DNA of 11,864 nucleotides from an uncultured Campylobacteraceae bacterium (GCA_913057765.1 CAJXPH010000069.1:1-11864), one strand, 5' to 3'; positions 1-7,438 are shown, counted from the first letter of the stretch. The notes: generated by a model from the sequence alone, not told the origin. A program made the numbers and translations.

Positions 1-47
1 CTACACTATCCTCTTCGTCGGCAGCGTCAGATGTGTATAAGAGACAG
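1..47 (+). other. Nextera i5 sequencing adapter (left contig end)
   Basis: This is library adapter, not genome. Bases 1-6 are the end of the P5 flow-cell sequence, 7-14 are the i5 index TATCCTCT, 15-28 are TCGTCGGCAGCGTC, and 29-47 are the 19-bp transposase mosaic end AGATGTGTATAAGAGACAG. The same string is present inverted at the right end. Genomic sequence begins at base 48. Confidence 0.98.
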
Positions 48-1497
48 GTTCTGTTGTAATATCAGTAAAAATTGTAACAAGACCTTCACTTTCAGATTTA
101 TCATCTCTAAATTTTTCTTGTTTTACTAAATAAACTTTTTTCTTTAAATTCTCATCAAAATATTTAAACTGATTATTTTCATTTTTATTTTCTTTATATC
201 TTTCAAGTACTTTTATGACTTTCCTAACATTACGATTATCTTCAAAGTCTTTAAGTCTTTTTCCATAAATATCTTTGCCCTCTAATTTAATTAATTTACA
301 AAAAGTATCATTTGAATCAACAATAATTTCTTTGTCATTTTGCCAAAAGATAGGGCTTTCTATTGCATTTAATAAAACCTCATCAAAATCAATTCTTTGT
401 CTTAAATCTTTTTCAACTTGTTTTCTCAAATAAATATTATGAATCAATCCCAAGATTAGAAAAAATAGTAAAGGAGAAATAGTAAAAACAACATCAATAA
501 ACCCACGATTTTTATCATAAAAAGTAAGTCTTTTATTTACGATTTCATAATCTTCGGATAATACTCCAACAGGAAGGACAAATTCTCTAAGTTTTCTAGC
601 ATCAAAAATATAATACAAATCCTCAGAAATAACTACCTCGTGTTTTTGTTTTTCTAAAATATTAAGAGCCATTTGTCCTGAAGTTTCTCCAAAACGATTT
701 AAATCAACAATTTTACCTCCAGTAGCACCTTTTTCTATAAAAATTGAATCTGTTATAAATATAGGAATTTTTGAATTTTTTATAAACTTTGCAATAGCTT
801 GATTTTTATTAAGTTCACCATTTTTATTTTTATAAAATCTAATAAAAAGAGCGCCAATATCTTCTTCATATTTAGAGAACTTTTTTTCTAAATCTTTTAA
901 ACTGTCTTCTTTTAGATATATAAGTTCATAATCATCATCGAAATCTTTTATAAGTTCATTAATCAATGGTTCAGTATGCAGTGCATTAAGACTTTTATCA
1001 TTTATAATATAAAGTTTTTTTATTGTAGGAAGGAGTTTTTCTATTGCTTTTACATTCCCTTTTAAATCTCTTCTTTCAAGTAAGGCAGAAACTCTATTTT
1101 CAACTCCATATTTTTTTGCATTTTCTTTTGAAAAGTTTTCTATTCCAACGGCTAAAATAGGTATACTCTTAAAAAATCTATCAGAAACTTCTAAAACAAA
1201 ATCATAAGCAAATCTATCAACTGCAATAACTAAATCATATTTTCTATTCTTAAGTTGTACACTATAAAGATTTTCTAAATTATCGTAGTACTCTCTACTA
1301 GTTACCCTTTTTGAATCCATATACAAAATATTTATGTCTATATCTGATTGAGTATATAATATACGTTCTATTCCCGTTACGATGCTATCACTAAATTCAT
1401 AACCTTTATGATATGAGTTTATAATAAGGATTGAACTATTTGCAAAAAGAAAAGTTTGAAAGATGATAAATAAAAGTAGTTTTTTCATGAGAGACAT
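48..1497 (-). CDS. Membrane sensor protein: periplasmic binding-protein-like domain + PAS (3'-truncated by contig end)
   Basis: This is the N-terminal 483 codons of a transmembrane signalling protein. Residues 1-19 form a signal peptide (MKK, hydrophobic core, ending LFA-N). Residues about 22-330 look like the periplasmic ABC-substrate-binding family that starts ILIINSYHKGYEFSD and has alternating Rossmann-like strands. A membrane span lies at about 333-355 (FIDVVF...LGLIHNIYL). A short charged linker follows, then a PAS-like domain at about 370-482 (LLNAIESPIFWQNDKEIIVDSN ... VTIFTDIT). Family knowledge says the missing part should be a histidine kinase, diguanylate cyclase or similar output, but none is visible here. 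The last 15 residues of the open frame are adapter. The start is uncertain: ATG at 1497 or at 1488 (M4). Neither has a Shine-Dalgarno, and a TATAAT at 1501-1496 favours M4. It lies downstream of a dicarboxylate transporter gene, so it may sense a related ligand (inference). Confidence 0.85.
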
Positions 1498-1501
1498 TAT
1501 A
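1496..1501 (-). promoter_or_regulatory. Candidate -10 box of the sensor gene
   Basis: A perfect TATAAT on the minus strand overlaps the first possible ATG (1497) and lies 7 nt upstream of the second in-frame ATG (1488). If used, transcription would begin at or next to that ATG and give a leaderless mRNA. No clear -35 is visible, which is usual in Campylobacterota. TATAAT is common in AT-rich DNA, so this is tentative. Confidence 0.35.
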
Positions 1502-1514
1502 ATCTAGTTTATCT

Positions 1515-1550
1515 AAAAAAAATGGCATTGAATCTACACTCAATGCCATT
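1515..1550 (-). terminator. Rho-independent terminator of the DASS transporter gene
   Basis: Eleven-bp perfect stem (1540-1550 with 1521-1531), 8-nt loop, followed on the minus strand by a run of eight T (1522-1515) that begins within the stem. It lies 21 nt past the transporter stop and just upstream of the sensor gene. The sensor gene is therefore probably transcribed separately or only by read-through. Confidence 0.9.
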
Positions 1551-1570
1551 TAATATTAGTTTACTTAAGA

Positions 1571-2980
1571 TTATAAGATTGCAAATCCAAGAAGAACTAA
1601 TGCGCCTAAGTATATTGCTCCAAAAATAAAACCTAATTGCCACCATTTTGCTTGAGGGATATATCCTGCTCCGTACCAAATTGGTGATGGTCCTGTAGCA
1701 TATGGAGTTAAAATTCCCATTAATCCTAATGAACCTACCATTAATAATGCCAATGGTTGAATCATTTCTTGAGGTAATAAGTTCATTGCAACCCCTAAGA
1801 ACAGTGGTAAAAGTGCAACTGTATGAGCTGTAACACTAGCAAAGAAGTAATGGAAAACAAAGAAGAATACTAGAATTAGTATAGCAATTGTTGTAGGATC
1901 CATTCCAACTAGATTAGCAGAAATCAAACCTGCTGCCCATTTTAAGAAACCAACTTTTTTAAGCCCTGATGCCATAGCAACTAAAGTAGCGAACCAAATA
2001 AATACGTTAATCGCACCTTTATTTGTAATTACATCTTCCCAAGAAATAACTTTTGTTAAGACTAAAAGACATAGTACTGATAACGCTGCTGTTGTACCAT
2101 TAACTCCGATTTGTTTACCAAAAATCCACATAACAAGTGCAAGTAAACCAAGACCTAACATTAGAAGTTCATTTTTTGAAATAGATCCCATTTTTTTCAA
2201 CTCTCCTGCAGCCCATGCTGGTGCTTCAGGTGATTTTTTTTGTTCAGGTGGATATACAATATATGCAAGTAACGGTACTAATAAAAATAGAGGAACCATA
2301 ATAATTGCTAATGTACTAAACCATTGACCCCACTGAATTGCAATACCTGTACTTTTTTCTACTAATGATACTGCTAGTAAATTTGGTGCAAGTGCTGTTA
2401 AGAACATAGAACTTGTAACACAAGTTGCTGCAATTGCTACCCAAGAGATATATGAACCTAATTTTCTCGGCTCATTTTCTGGAGTTGATCCAAACATTTG
2501 TGGAATATTAATAGCAATTGGGAAAATAGTCCCGGCACTTCTTGCCGTATTTGAAGGCATGAAGGGAGCTAGTATTCCATCTGAAAATGCTACGGCATAT
2601 CCCAATCCAAGAGAAGTTTTACCTAACATTCGTACAAGAAGAAGAGAAATTCTTTTTCCAAGTCCAGATTTTTTGTAACCAAGTGCAAACATAAATGCCG
2701 CAAAGATTAACCAAATTACTCCATTAGAAAAGCCACTTAAAGCCCAAGAACGACTGGCTTTTGCAGTTTCACCAACTAAGCCAAAAGTTGCACAAAACGA
2801 AACTCCTATTAAACCTATAAGAGCAGATGGGATTGGTTCTAAAATTAAACCTACAATTACTCCTAAAAACACTGAGAAAAAGTAATGTGCATTTACACTT
2901 AATCCTTCAGGTGTTGGTAATAGAGCTACAACTACTGCAACTACTATTGGTAGTGCCATTTTCATATTGTTACTTAACAT
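1571..2980 (-). CDS. DASS-family (CitT/SLC13-like) dicarboxylate/anion transporter
   Basis: This 469-aa inner-membrane carrier has about 11-13 hydrophobic segments and is the usual length for divalent anion:Na+ symporters or antiporters. Hallmarks are the first helix-hairpin SNT motif (P142-S-N-T145 ARSAGTIFP), the equivalent second-half segment SVTAHT at 382-387, and the C-terminal signature TPYATGPSPIWYGAGYI at 425-441. That signature is typical of the CitT/TtdT/2-oxoglutarate-malate translocator branch. The likely substrates are C4-dicarboxylates, tartrate, citrate or 2-oxoglutarate; sequence alone does not say which, nor whether it is Na+-coupled or an exchanger. The start is well fixed: AAGGAGA lies 4 nt upstream of ATG 2980. 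A terminator follows it and another separates it from trxA upstream, so it is probably monocistronic, with its promoter between 2981 and 3071. Confidence 0.93.
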   Translation of the reverse strand: MLSNNMKMALPIVVAVVVALLPTPEGLSVNAHYFFSVFLGVIVGLILEPIPSALIGLIGVSFCATFGLVGETAKASRSWALSGFSNGVIWLIFAAFMFALGYKKSGLGKRISLLLVRMLGKTSLGLGYAVAFSDGILAPFMPSNTARSAGTIFPIAINIPQMFGSTPENEPRKLGSYISWVAIAATCVTSSMFLTALAPNLLAVSLVEKSTGIAIQWGQWFSTLAIIMVPLFLLVPLLAYIVYPPEQKKSPEAPAWAAGELKKMGSISKNELLMLGLGLLALVMWIFGKQIGVNGTTAALSVLCLLVLTKVISWEDVITNKGAINVFIWFATLVAMASGLKKVGFLKWAAGLISANLVGMDPTTIAILILVFFFVFHYFFASVTAHTVALLPLFLGVAMNLLPQEMIQPLALLMVGSLGLMGILTPYATGPSPIWYGAGYIPQAKWWQLGFIFGAIYLGALVLLGFAIL

Positions 2981-3028
2981 AACATCTCCTTTTTTATATC
3001 TTTTATGATGAAATGATAAGAGTTGAAT

Positions 3029-3046
3029 ATGACCTTAGTATGTCAT
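3029..3046. promoter_or_regulatory. Short inverted repeat upstream of the transporter gene
   Basis: ATGAC (3029-3033) and GTCAT (3042-3046) form an inverted repeat with an 8-nt spacer, about 50-65 nt upstream of the transporter ATG. It sits in the only stretch available for that gene's promoter. It could be an operator for a dimeric regulator, but 5-bp arms are short enough to arise by chance. Confidence 0.2.
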
Positions 3047-3071
3047 TTTGAATTAATATAAAAATTTAGGC

Positions 3072-3104
3072 AAAAAAAAAGGTAAGGTTAAAAAACCTTA
3101 CCTT
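3072..3104 (-). terminator. Rho-independent terminator of trxA
   Basis: Perfect 11-bp stem (3094-3104 pairs with 3079-3089), 4-nt loop, and on the minus strand a run of nine T (3080-3072). It lies about 30 nt past the trxA stop. On the plus strand the hairpin is not followed by a T run, so it is directional. Confidence 0.92.
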
Positions 3105-3120
3105 CATTTATTTTAAGAAT

Positions 3121-3138
3121 ATAATACTTAAGTATTAT
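3121..3138. repeat. 18-bp perfect palindrome over the trxA stop codon
   Basis: ATAATACTTAAGTATTAT is its own reverse complement and includes the trxA stop (3135-3137). It lies just before the trxA terminator. As RNA it could only form a loop-strained hairpin without a following U run. Its role is unknown and chance in AT-rich DNA is possible. Confidence 0.4.
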
Positions 3139-3452
3139 AATAATGAGTTAATTTTATCAGCAAATGCTTGCTTAGATGAAGCACCTACCATCTGATCAAC
3201 AATTTCACCATCTTTCATAAAGATAATTGTTGGAATAGATCTAATTCCATATTTAACAGCTAAGTCTTGTTGCTCATCTGTATTTACTTTACAAATATTT
3301 GCTTTTCCTTCAAACTCTTCTGCTAATTCTTCAATAACAGGAGCAATCATTCTACAAGGTCCACACCAAGGTGCCCAGAAATCAACTAAAGACACTCCAT
3401 TATTTGTAACTTCTTCAAAGTTTTCCGGAGTTAAATCTGTATATTTACCCAT
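3135..3452 (-). CDS. trxA: Thioredoxin
   Basis: This is a 105-aa cytosolic thioredoxin, full length for the family. It has the redox motif W29-C-G-P-C33 preceded by VDFWAPW, the cis-proline region R71-S-I-P74-T, and the usual C-terminal helix. There is no signal peptide or membrane segment. It reduces protein disulfides using electrons from thioredoxin reductase, supporting ribonucleotide reductase, peroxiredoxins and methionine sulfoxide reductases (family knowledge). The start is supported by an AAGGA site 6 nt upstream of ATG 3452. A TATAAT at 3492-3487 and a strong terminator at 3104-3072 suggest a single-gene transcript. It diverges from alaS across a 129-bp gap. No reductase gene is adjacent. 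Confidence 0.97.
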   Translation of the reverse strand: MGKYTDLTPENFEEVTNNGVSLVDFWAPWCGPCRMIAPVIEELAEEFEGKANICKVNTDEQQDLAVKYGIRSIPTIIFMKDGEIVDQMVGASSKQAFADKINSLL

Positions 3453-3486
3453 ATTTTTTCCTTTTTAATAAATGTTATATGCCAAA

Positions 3487-3492
3487 ATTATA
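3487..3492 (-). promoter_or_regulatory. -10 box of trxA
   Basis: Minus-strand GTATAAT in an AT-rich context (AAATAAGTATAATTTTGG), with TATAAT at 3492-3487. It predicts a transcript start near 3480 and a 5' leader of about 28 nt that contains the AAGGA ribosome site. Confidence 0.6.
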
Positions 3493-3544
3493 CTTATTTA
3501 AACTTAAATTAGCTCTACTAATCTTTGCTAAATAAACTTTTCGT

Positions 3545-3550
3545 TAAAAT
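3545..3550 (+). promoter_or_regulatory. Candidate -10 box of alaS
   Basis: TAAAAT in the context TTTTCGTTAAAATAATAG, 31 nt upstream of the alaS ATG. Transcription would start near 3557. That would leave an upstream in-frame TTG at 3525 untranscribed and supports ATG 3582 as the true start. Confidence 0.45.
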
Positions 3551-3581
3551 AATAGCCTTAAATTTAACATGGATAATTTTT

Positions 3582-6149
3582 ATGAATATTAGACAAGAGT
3601 ACTTAGAATTTTTTAAAAGCAAAGGGCATGATATAGTTTCATCAATGCCTTTAGTTCCAGATGATCCAACACTAATGTTTGTCAACGCAGGGATGGTTCA
3701 ATTCAAGGATATTTTCACAGGTACAGTACCAAAACCTGCTAATCCTACTGCAACATCATGTCAGTTATGTATTAGAGCTGGAGGTAAGCACAATGACCTT
3801 GAAAACGTAGGTTATACTGCTCGACACCATACACTTTTTGAGATGCTAGGAAATTTCTCGTTTGGAGACTATTTCAAAAAAGATGCTATTTCATATGCAT
3901 GGGAGTTTCTTACAATTAATCTTGAAATGCCTATTGATAAACTATGGGTTACTATTCATGATACAGATGATGAAGCTTTTGAATTATGGCAAGAACATAT
4001 ATCAAAAGATAGAATCAAAAGATTTGGTGATAAAGATAACTTCTGGTCAATGGGAGATACTGGTCCATGTGGTCCATGTTCTGAAATCTTCTATGATCAA
4101 GGGGAAGAACACTTTAATTCGGATGAAGATTATTTAGGTGGAGACGGTGATAGATTCTTAGAAATATGGAATCTTGTTTTCATGCAATATGAGCAAACTA
4201 AAGATTCTAGTGGAAAAATCACAAGAACTTCTTTACCTAAACCATCAATTGACACAGGTATGGGACTTGAAAGAGTTATCGCGATTAAAGAAGGTGTATT
4301 AAACAATTTTGATTCATCTAATTTCCAACCAATTATTCAAAAACTTGAAGAGTTAGCAGGGGAAATAGCTACAAATGAAACTATTGGTTCATTTAGAGTT
4401 ATAGCTGACCACTTAAGAGCTAATTCATTTATGCTTTCACAAGGTATTTTATTTGGAAACGAAGGAAGACCTTATGTAAATAGAAGAATCATGAGAAGAG
4501 CTGTTAGACATGGTTACTTACTTGGGTTTAGAAAACCATTCCTCTCTGAATTATATGATACTCTATGTGATATTATGGGTGAGCACTATACTGATTTAGT
4601 AGAACAAAAAGACTATATAAAAGAACAACTTACTCTTGAAGAAGAAAGATTTATAAAAACTATTGATACCGGTATGTCAATCTTTAATGATGAATTAGCA
4701 AAAACAAAAGCTATTTTCTCAGGTGAAATTGCATTTAAACTTTATGACACATTTGGATTCCCATTAGACTTAACAGAAGATATGTTAAGAGATAAGAACC
4801 TTCAAGTTGATACAAAGAAATTTGATTCATTAATGAATGCACAAAAAGCAAAAGCAAAAGCTGCATGGAAAGGTAGTGGAGATGCTTCAACAGAAGGTGA
4901 CTTCAAACAACTACTTGAAAAATATGGTGTAAATGAATTTGTCGGGTATGAAAACAACTCTTACAAAACGAAAATTACTGCACTTCTAGATGAGAATTTT
5001 AAAGAAATATCTACACTTGAAAAAGGAAATACAGGATGGGTTATGTTAGAGCAAACTCCATTCTATGCAACTTCAGGTGGACAAGATGGTGATATTGGAG
5101 CATTAGAAGATAATGAGCACATTGCTATTATTGAAGGAACAGAAAAGTTTCACGGATTAAACTTATCAAAAGTAAAGGTAGAGAATTCAAATATTAATGC
5201 AGGAGAAGAAGTAGAAGCGGTTGTTGTAAATAGATACGAAATTGCAAAACATCATAGTGCAACACACTTACTTCAAAGTGCATTAAAAATGGTTTTAGGT
5301 GATACAGTTTCACAAGCAGGTTCATTAAATGATTCTGCAAGATTAAGATTTGACTTTACATATCCAAAAGCTATGACAGAAGATCAAGTAGAAGAAGTAG
5401 AAGATTTAGTAAATACTATGATTGCACGTGGAATCAAAGGAAGCGTAGAAGAGCTACCTATTGAAGAAGCTAAGAAAAAAGGTGCAATTGCTATGTTTGG
5501 TGAAAAATATGGTAATACAGTAAGAGTGGTTGATTTTACTGATGTATCTGTTGAATTTTGTGGTGGAACTCATGTAAAAAATACTGCTGATATCGGTTCT
5601 TTTTATATTACAAAAGAATCAGGTGTAGCCGCAGGTGTTAGAAGAATAGAAGCAGTTTGTGGTGGTTCAGCTATTAAATATACAAAAGAAATTATTTCTA
5701 AAATGAACCAAGTTCAAACAGAAGTTAAAAATAATGACCCTATTCTTGGTATTAAAAAATTAAAAGAACAAATCAAAGAACTTAAAAAAGAAGTTGAAGA
5801 GGTTCAAAATTCATCAGCATCTCCAATAAGTGAAGAAATGATTGGGGATACAAAAGTAGTAGTTGATATTGTTAAAAATGGTGATATCAAAAAAATTGTT
5901 GATGACATGAAAAACTCTAATGAAAAACTTGCAATATTACTACTTCAGCCAAAAGGTGAAAAAGTAATGTTAGTTGCAGGAAGTAAAAACACAGCTGTTA
6001 AAGCTGGTGATTGGATTAAAAATATTGCTCCAATTGTTGGTGGTGGAGGTGGTGGTAGACCAGACTTTGCACAAGCTGGGGGTAAAGATGTATCTAAAAT
6101 AGAAGATGCAAAAATTGCAGCATTAGCATTTGTAAAAGCTAATCTATAA
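3582..6149 (+). CDS. alaS: Alanyl-tRNA synthetase
   Basis: This 855-aa enzyme charges tRNA-Ala. From the N-terminus it has the class II catalytic core (MNIRQEYLEFFKSKGH start, TARHHTLFEMLGNFSFGDYF, ending with the motif 3 segment GMGLERV), the tRNA-recognition helical region, and the editing domain with zinc ligands H558xxxH562 and C660-GGT-H664. After a coiled-coil linker (about 725-760) comes the C-terminal C-Ala domain with its glycine run G820-G825 and RPDFAQAGG. All key residues are present. An in-frame TTG at 3525 would add 19 hydrophobic residues. I reject it because family members start at MxIRxxYLxFF, because a weak GGA site lies 8 nt before ATG 3582, and because the likely -10 box lies downstream of the TTG. 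The next gene follows after 3 nt. Confidence 0.98.
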   Translation: MNIRQEYLEFFKSKGHDIVSSMPLVPDDPTLMFVNAGMVQFKDIFTGTVPKPANPTATSCQLCIRAGGKHNDLENVGYTARHHTLFEMLGNFSFGDYFKKDAISYAWEFLTINLEMPIDKLWVTIHDTDDEAFELWQEHISKDRIKRFGDKDNFWSMGDTGPCGPCSEIFYDQGEEHFNSDEDYLGGDGDRFLEIWNLVFMQYEQTKDSSGKITRTSLPKPSIDTGMGLERVIAIKEGVLNNFDSSNFQPIIQKLEELAGEIATNETIGSFRVIADHLRANSFMLSQGILFGNEGRPYVNRRIMRRAVRHGYLLGFRKPFLSELYDTLCDIMGEHYTDLVEQKDYIKEQLTLEEERFIKTIDTGMSIFNDELAKTKAIFSGEIAFKLYDTFGFPLDLTEDMLRDKNLQVDTKKFDSLMNAQKAKAKAAWKGSGDASTEGDFKQLLEKYGVNEFVGYENNSYKTKITALLDENFKEISTLEKGNTGWVMLEQTPFYATSGGQDGDIGALEDNEHIAIIEGTEKFHGLNLSKVKVENSNINAGEEVEAVVVNRYEIAKHHSATHLLQSALKMVLGDTVSQAGSLNDSARLRFDFTYPKAMTEDQVEEVEDLVNTMIARGIKGSVEELPIEEAKKKGAIAMFGEKYGNTVRVVDFTDVSVEFCGGTHVKNTADIGSFYITKESGVAAGVRRIEAVCGGSAIKYTKEIISKMNQVQTEVKNNDPILGIKKLKEQIKELKKEVEEVQNSSASPISEEMIGDTKVVVDIVKNGDIKKIVDDMKNSNEKLAILLLQPKGEKVMLVAGSKNTAVKAGDWIKNIAPIVGGGGGGRPDFAQAGGKDVSKIEDAKIAALAFVKANL

Positions 6150-6152
6150 TAC

Positions 6153-6632
6153 ATGGAAACAATTTTTAATAGTTTTTCATCGTTAATTATATTTTTACAC
6201 GTTATATCTGCTGTAATTTGGGTGGGAGGAATGATTGCAATAAGATTTGCAATTCATTACTCTATGCAAGATATTGAAGAACCTAAAATAAAACTAGGTA
6301 GAACCTTAGAAAATTTACGAAGATTTTTTAATATGGTAATACCTGCAATCATTATTCTATTAGTTACTGCCATTATTATGATAATTGCATTAGGATTTAA
6401 AGGAACACCTTTATACCCTACTGTAATAGCAAAAGAAGTTATCTGGTCAATTATGACAATTGTTTTTATAACTATTTATATAAAAAGAAATAAAGCACAA
6501 AAAGCTTTTAATGATGGAAAATTTCCAATTGCTAAAGAGTTGTTAACTCCAATTGCTCAGTATTTTATTCCATTAAATATTATATTAGGACTTATTGCTA
6601 TTTACTTAGGTGTTACATTAAGAGGATTCTAA
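6153..6632 (+). CDS. Small four-helix membrane protein, CopD/HemJ-like architecture
   Basis: This 159-aa integral membrane protein has four predicted helices at about 9-33, 62-82, 93-111 and 134-155. Helix 1 carries LHVISAVIWVGG (H16, W23), a pattern shared by the CopD-type and HemJ/UPF0093-type membrane families, where the histidine can bind haem or copper. A second histidine, H35, follows helix 1. The resemblance is to a short motif only, so the function is not assigned. The ATG lies 3 nt after the alaS stop with no convincing Shine-Dalgarno, so it is probably translated by coupling to alaS and co-transcribed with it. The 3' end is inside a hairpin shared with the convergent SIMPL gene. Confidence 0.8.
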   Translation: METIFNSFSSLIIFLHVISAVIWVGGMIAIRFAIHYSMQDIEEPKIKLGRTLENLRRFFNMVIPAIIILLVTAIIMIIALGFKGTPLYPTVIAKEVIWSIMTIVFITIYIKRNKAQKAFNDGKFPIAKELLTPIAQYFIPLNIILGLIAIYLGVTLRGF

Positions 6633-6642
6633 TCCTCTTAAT
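6617..6642. terminator. Hairpin shared by two convergent genes
   Basis: Arms of 12 bp (6617-6628 and 6631-6642) separated by CT give a near-perfect palindrome, core AAGAGGATTCTAATCCTCTT. It contains the stop codon of the upstream plus-strand gene (6630-6632) and that of the minus-strand SIMPL gene (6640-6638). Neither strand has a clear T run after it, so it is an atypical candidate for bidirectional termination or 3'-end protection. Confidence 0.55.
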
Positions 6643-7354
6643 CATTTAAATAATACTCAACAGAAGATACAACTCTAACTGTTTTTATATGGGGAGTATT
6701 TTTATCCCTATCAAAAATAGAAAATTGTCCTTGTCTTGCTTTTTTAATTTTACCTAATTTACTATTTGAATCTTTTGCAAACTTCAAAGCAACTTCTCTT
6801 GCCTTTTTTGTTGATTCTTCTATCATAGAAGGTTTTACTTCATTTAATCTTTTAAATATATATTCTATTCTTGTATCATACCCATTGACATTAAAGATAA
6901 TTCCCTTTTTATTAAGTTGTGATAACTTCGAAATTACATCTCTAACTATCTCTACATTTTTAGAATAAACATTTATAGTTCTATTTCCTAAATATCTATA
7001 TTGGAAATTTCTATTAGAATAATCATTTGCTAATTTATCAGTTATTGAAGGAGCATGAATACTTATTTCATCATTTTTAATTCCATTCTTTTCTAGAAAA
7101 TCAACTATTACATTTGTATATCCTTCAATCTTTTTATTTAAATTAAATAAATCTTTATCTGGTGTTGTAAATTTAATAGGCCAGAGAATAACATCAGCTT
7201 TGAAATCTTTTTGAGAAAGACCTTTTACTGTTACTGTTCTATCATACTGTTTATAAACATTTACAGATTCAACTAAAAAGTAGCCTAGACTTACTAGACC
7301 AAATAATATAAAAACTCCTAATGTGAACATCGATTTGCTAGTTAAGTTTGACAT
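6638..7354 (-). CDS. Membrane-anchored SIMPL (DUF541) domain protein
   Basis: This 238-aa protein has one N-terminal membrane anchor (about 9-28) with no cleavage site that I can see, then a periplasmic SIMPL domain from about 38 to 235. The domain opens with the typical RTVTVKGLSQKDFKADVILW strand and includes the NRTINVYSKN segment and a C-terminal helix-strand unit (ESTKKAREVALKFAKDSNSKLGKIKKA...FS, VRVVSSVEYYL). The family fold (as in BP26/OMP28) forms oligomeric rings or channels, but its molecular role is mostly unclear. AAGGA lies 5 nt before ATG 7354 and fixes the start. A TATACT -10 box lies about 27 nt upstream. It converges with the alaS-linked membrane protein and diverges from the NlpC/P60 pair, so it is probably a single-gene unit. 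Confidence 0.9.
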   Translation of the reverse strand: MSNLTSKSMFTLGVFILFGLVSLGYFLVESVNVYKQYDRTVTVKGLSQKDFKADVILWPIKFTTPDKDLFNLNKKIEGYTNVIVDFLEKNGIKNDEISIHAPSITDKLANDYSNRNFQYRYLGNRTINVYSKNVEIVRDVISKLSQLNKKGIIFNVNGYDTRIEYIFKRLNEVKPSMIEESTKKAREVALKFAKDSNSKLGKIKKARQGQFSIFDRDKNTPHIKTVRVVSSVEYYLND

Positions 7355-7380
7355 TATAATCCTTTTTTGTAATTTCTAAA

Positions 7381-7386
7381 AGTATA
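7381..7386 (-). promoter_or_regulatory. -10 box of the SIMPL gene
   Basis: Minus-strand GTTATACTTTTAG contains TATACT at 7386-7381. The predicted transcript start is near 7374, giving a leader of about 20 nt that holds the AAGGA ribosome site. Confidence 0.5.
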
Positions 7387-7391
7387 ACAAA

Positions 7392-7406
7392 AATCATGTA
7401 ATGATT
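7392..7406. promoter_or_regulatory. Inverted repeat between divergent SIMPL and NlpC/P60 genes
   Basis: AATCAT-GTA-ATGATT is a 15-bp inverted repeat with 6-bp arms. It sits immediately upstream of the SIMPL -10 box, about where a -35 element or operator would lie, and 33 nt before the plus-strand -10 candidate. It is a possible regulator site with no other support. Confidence 0.25.
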
Positions 7407-7438
7407 GTGGAGAATTTGATTTATAGGAGGATTTAGGC

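Noticed and set aside
29..47. 19-bp Tn5-type mosaic end, with an inverted copy at 11816-11834, resembling a composite transposon.
   Set aside because: It is continuous with i5 primer and index sequence at both ends, there is no transposase gene, and the enclosed genes are ordinary chromosomal ones.
3525..3581. TTG-initiated 19-residue N-terminal extension of AlaRS.
   Set aside because: Family members begin at MxIRxxYLxFF, the extension has no ribosome site, and the likely -10 box lies inside it.
3862..4137. 91-codon open frame on the plus strand.
   Set aside because: It is a different frame inside alaS, without recognisable features.
5945..6154. Minus-strand frame with a run of prolines.
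   Set aside because: It is the antisense of the AlaRS glycine run in the C-Ala domain.
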